NCBI GenBank assembly: GCA_015655535.1
Contig: JAATEW010000095.1
Location: 1-6,583, forward strand
DNA length: 6,583 nucleotides
Direction of reading: 5' to 3'
Origin: Hyphomicrobiales bacterium
GTDB lineage: Bacteria; Pseudomonadota; Alphaproteobacteria; Rhizobiales; Beijerinckiaceae
Every line of letters begins with the position of its first letter. Position 1 is the first letter of the stretch. Of the stretch, positions 5,931-6,583 are shown piece after piece. The translations under genes were made by a program, and so were the position numbers. The notes under the pieces were generated by a model. That model searched no databases. It saw only the letters and a program-made list of their open reading frames with translations, and had not been told where the DNA came from.

Positions 5931-6348
5931 GACCGGCTCGATCGGCAACTTCATGCGATGGACGAAGCGTGTCATCGCGGAGCCAGGCATCACCGATGCG
6001 ACGCCTAAGCACTGGTTCGACACCGATGCGACGGCGGCGAAGGGCTTGGGCACCAAGGCTTCACCGGAAGCCATGGTCAAACTTTTGTCTGCGGAAAATC
6101 TTGCGCTCTTGCATCTGATCCAGACGCAACGACCCAGTTCGTTACGGGAACTTGCAGTATTGGCAAAACGGCAGGAATCAAATCTGTCGCGCACGCTCAA
6201 GAAGCTGCACGAAGCCGGAATCGTCGATTTCGAGGAAGGAGCAGGCCGCTCCCGCGCGCCGCGTGTCTCCGCGCGCCGCGTCATCTTGGAACTTGATCTC
6301 GCCGGCCCAGATAGTGTTGTCACCGTCGATCGTCTGAAAGCGAGCTAG
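5920..6348 (+). CDS. Winged-helix DNA-binding protein, probable antitoxin
   Basis: A 142-residue cytoplasmic protein. The C-terminal half is a MarR/HVO_A0114-like winged helix (about 57-128): LSAENLALLHLIQ, then SLRELAVLAKR (73-84), recognition helix ESNLSRTLKKLHEAG (86-100), a basic wing GRSRAPRVSARR (109-120) and the strand VILELDL. The N-terminal 55 residues (TKRVIAEPG, HWFDTDA) lack similarity I can name and may bind the toxin. Its start overlaps the upstream TumE-like gene by 11 nt and has its own ribosome site. Partners of TumE-type toxins are proteins of this kind, so it is likely both antitoxin and autorepressor of the palindromic operator before the toxin. The toxin-first gene order is the reverse of most type II modules. 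It could instead be a lone regulator if the toxin is dead. Confidence 0.8.
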   Translation: MTYKTGSIGNFMRWTKRVIAEPGITDATPKHWFDTDATAAKGLGTKASPEAMVKLLSAENLALLHLIQTQRPSSLRELAVLAKRQESNLSRTLKKLHEAGIVDFEEGAGRSRAPRVSARRVILELDLAGPDSVVTVDRLKAS

Positions 6349-6366
6349 GCCGCGCCTTTTGGTGGT

Positions 6367-6410
6367 CGCAAGTCGTGGACGATTTTGCCAAAGCGGCAAA
6401 ATGACTTGCG
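6367..6410. repeat. Bulged palindrome (REP-like or terminator) before smc
   Basis: Two nested arms pair: CGCAAGTC (6367-6374) with GACTTGCG (6403-6410), and ATTTTGCC (6382-6389) with GGCAAAAT (6395-6402), around the 5-nt loop AAAGC, leaving a 7-nt bulge GTGGACG (6375-6381) on one side only. The GTCGTGGA half and the one-sided bulge match the layout of the dispersed palindromes I recall from Rhizobiales genomes. It lies 18 nt after the antitoxin stop and could end that transcript, although no T-run follows on the plus strand. Confidence 0.6.
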
Positions 6411-6472
6411 CCTCCCGGCCCGCTGCTCTTGCTATAGACGGGCGAACGAATCAGCCATGAGGGCTATCCTGC

Positions 6473-6583
6473 ATGAAATTCAACCGGCTTCGCGTGGTCG
6501 GCTTTAAAAGCTTCGTTGAACCCACTGATTTCATGATCGAAACTGGGTTGACGGGCATTATAGGCCCGAACGGCTGCGGCAAA
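6473..6583 (+). CDS. smc: Chromosome segregation ATPase SMC, N-terminal 37 residues
   Basis: The protein begins MKFNRLRVVGFKSF and reaches the Walker A motif GPNGCGK at residues 31-37, where the window ends. This is the typical opening of bacterial SMC, the DNA-bound ATPase that with ScpA and ScpB compacts and segregates the chromosome; related RecN or RecF proteins start differently. A GAGGG ribosome site lies 9 nt before the ATG. The ATG at 6457 is in another frame. Upstream 125 nt hold the bulged palindrome and no strong promoter, only a weak TATAGA at 6433-6438 without a good -35 box. Confidence 0.9.
   Translation, partial: MKFNRLRVVGFKSFVEPTDFMIETGLTGIIGPNGCGK

Noticed and set aside
5925..6323. 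Minus-strand open frame opposite the antitoxin gene
   Set aside because: The plus-strand gene has a clear winged helix, a ribosome site and overlap with the toxin; the opposite frame has none of these.
6406..6438. TTGCGC with TATAGA as an smc promoter
   Set aside because: The spacing is 21 bp and both boxes match poorly.

Overview
The window reads as chromosomal DNA of an alphaproteobacterium, most likely of the Rhizobiales/Hyphomicrobiales (inference). The grounds are GC-rich codon use, an alphaproteobacterial-type DsbA thioredoxin, the gene neighbourhood mutY / DUF721 / dsbA / smc that I recall from that order, and a palindrome built like the REP-type elements of those genomes. I see no rRNA, tRNA, CRISPR array, insertion sequence or integrase.

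Left part, minus strand (1-3661). Reading in the direction of transcription from 3661: mutY (DNA repair glycosylase) is followed 4 nt later by a small, very acidic protein that resembles the Imm74 immunity family. After a 184-nt gap (2106-2289) without a convincing terminator come a lipoprotein-type alpha/beta hydrolase of the DUF900 kind and, 97 nt further on, an ABC-F ATPase that runs off the left edge.

Middle, plus strand (3662-5476). A 154-nt divergent intergenic region separates mutY from a DUF721/DciA-like gene. The promoter I find for that gene places the transcription start on its ATG, so its mRNA may be leaderless. Next is an exported DsbA-family thiol oxidase, closely followed (2 nt) by a small exported protein of unknown function with two cysteines in its predicted mature part.

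Right part, plus strand (5477-6583). Between the dsbA unit and smc lies a compact two-gene module that looks like a type II toxin-antitoxin system: a TumE/DUF6516-type toxin, then an overlapping winged-helix protein, driven by a promoter whose -10 box sits inside a palindrome (a likely autoregulatory operator). The toxin gene appears to carry a one-base frameshift near its 5' end: the family-like N-terminus is in one frame and the rest in the next. A bulged 8+8-bp palindrome follows the module, then smc starts and is cut by the right edge.

The most notable points are the frameshifted toxin-antitoxin module and its operator, the leaderless-looking DciA gene, the possible immunity protein tied to mutY, and the DsbA/two-cysteine pair. 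I do not see a wholly new multi-gene system; the toxin-antitoxin insertion is the clearest accessory element.
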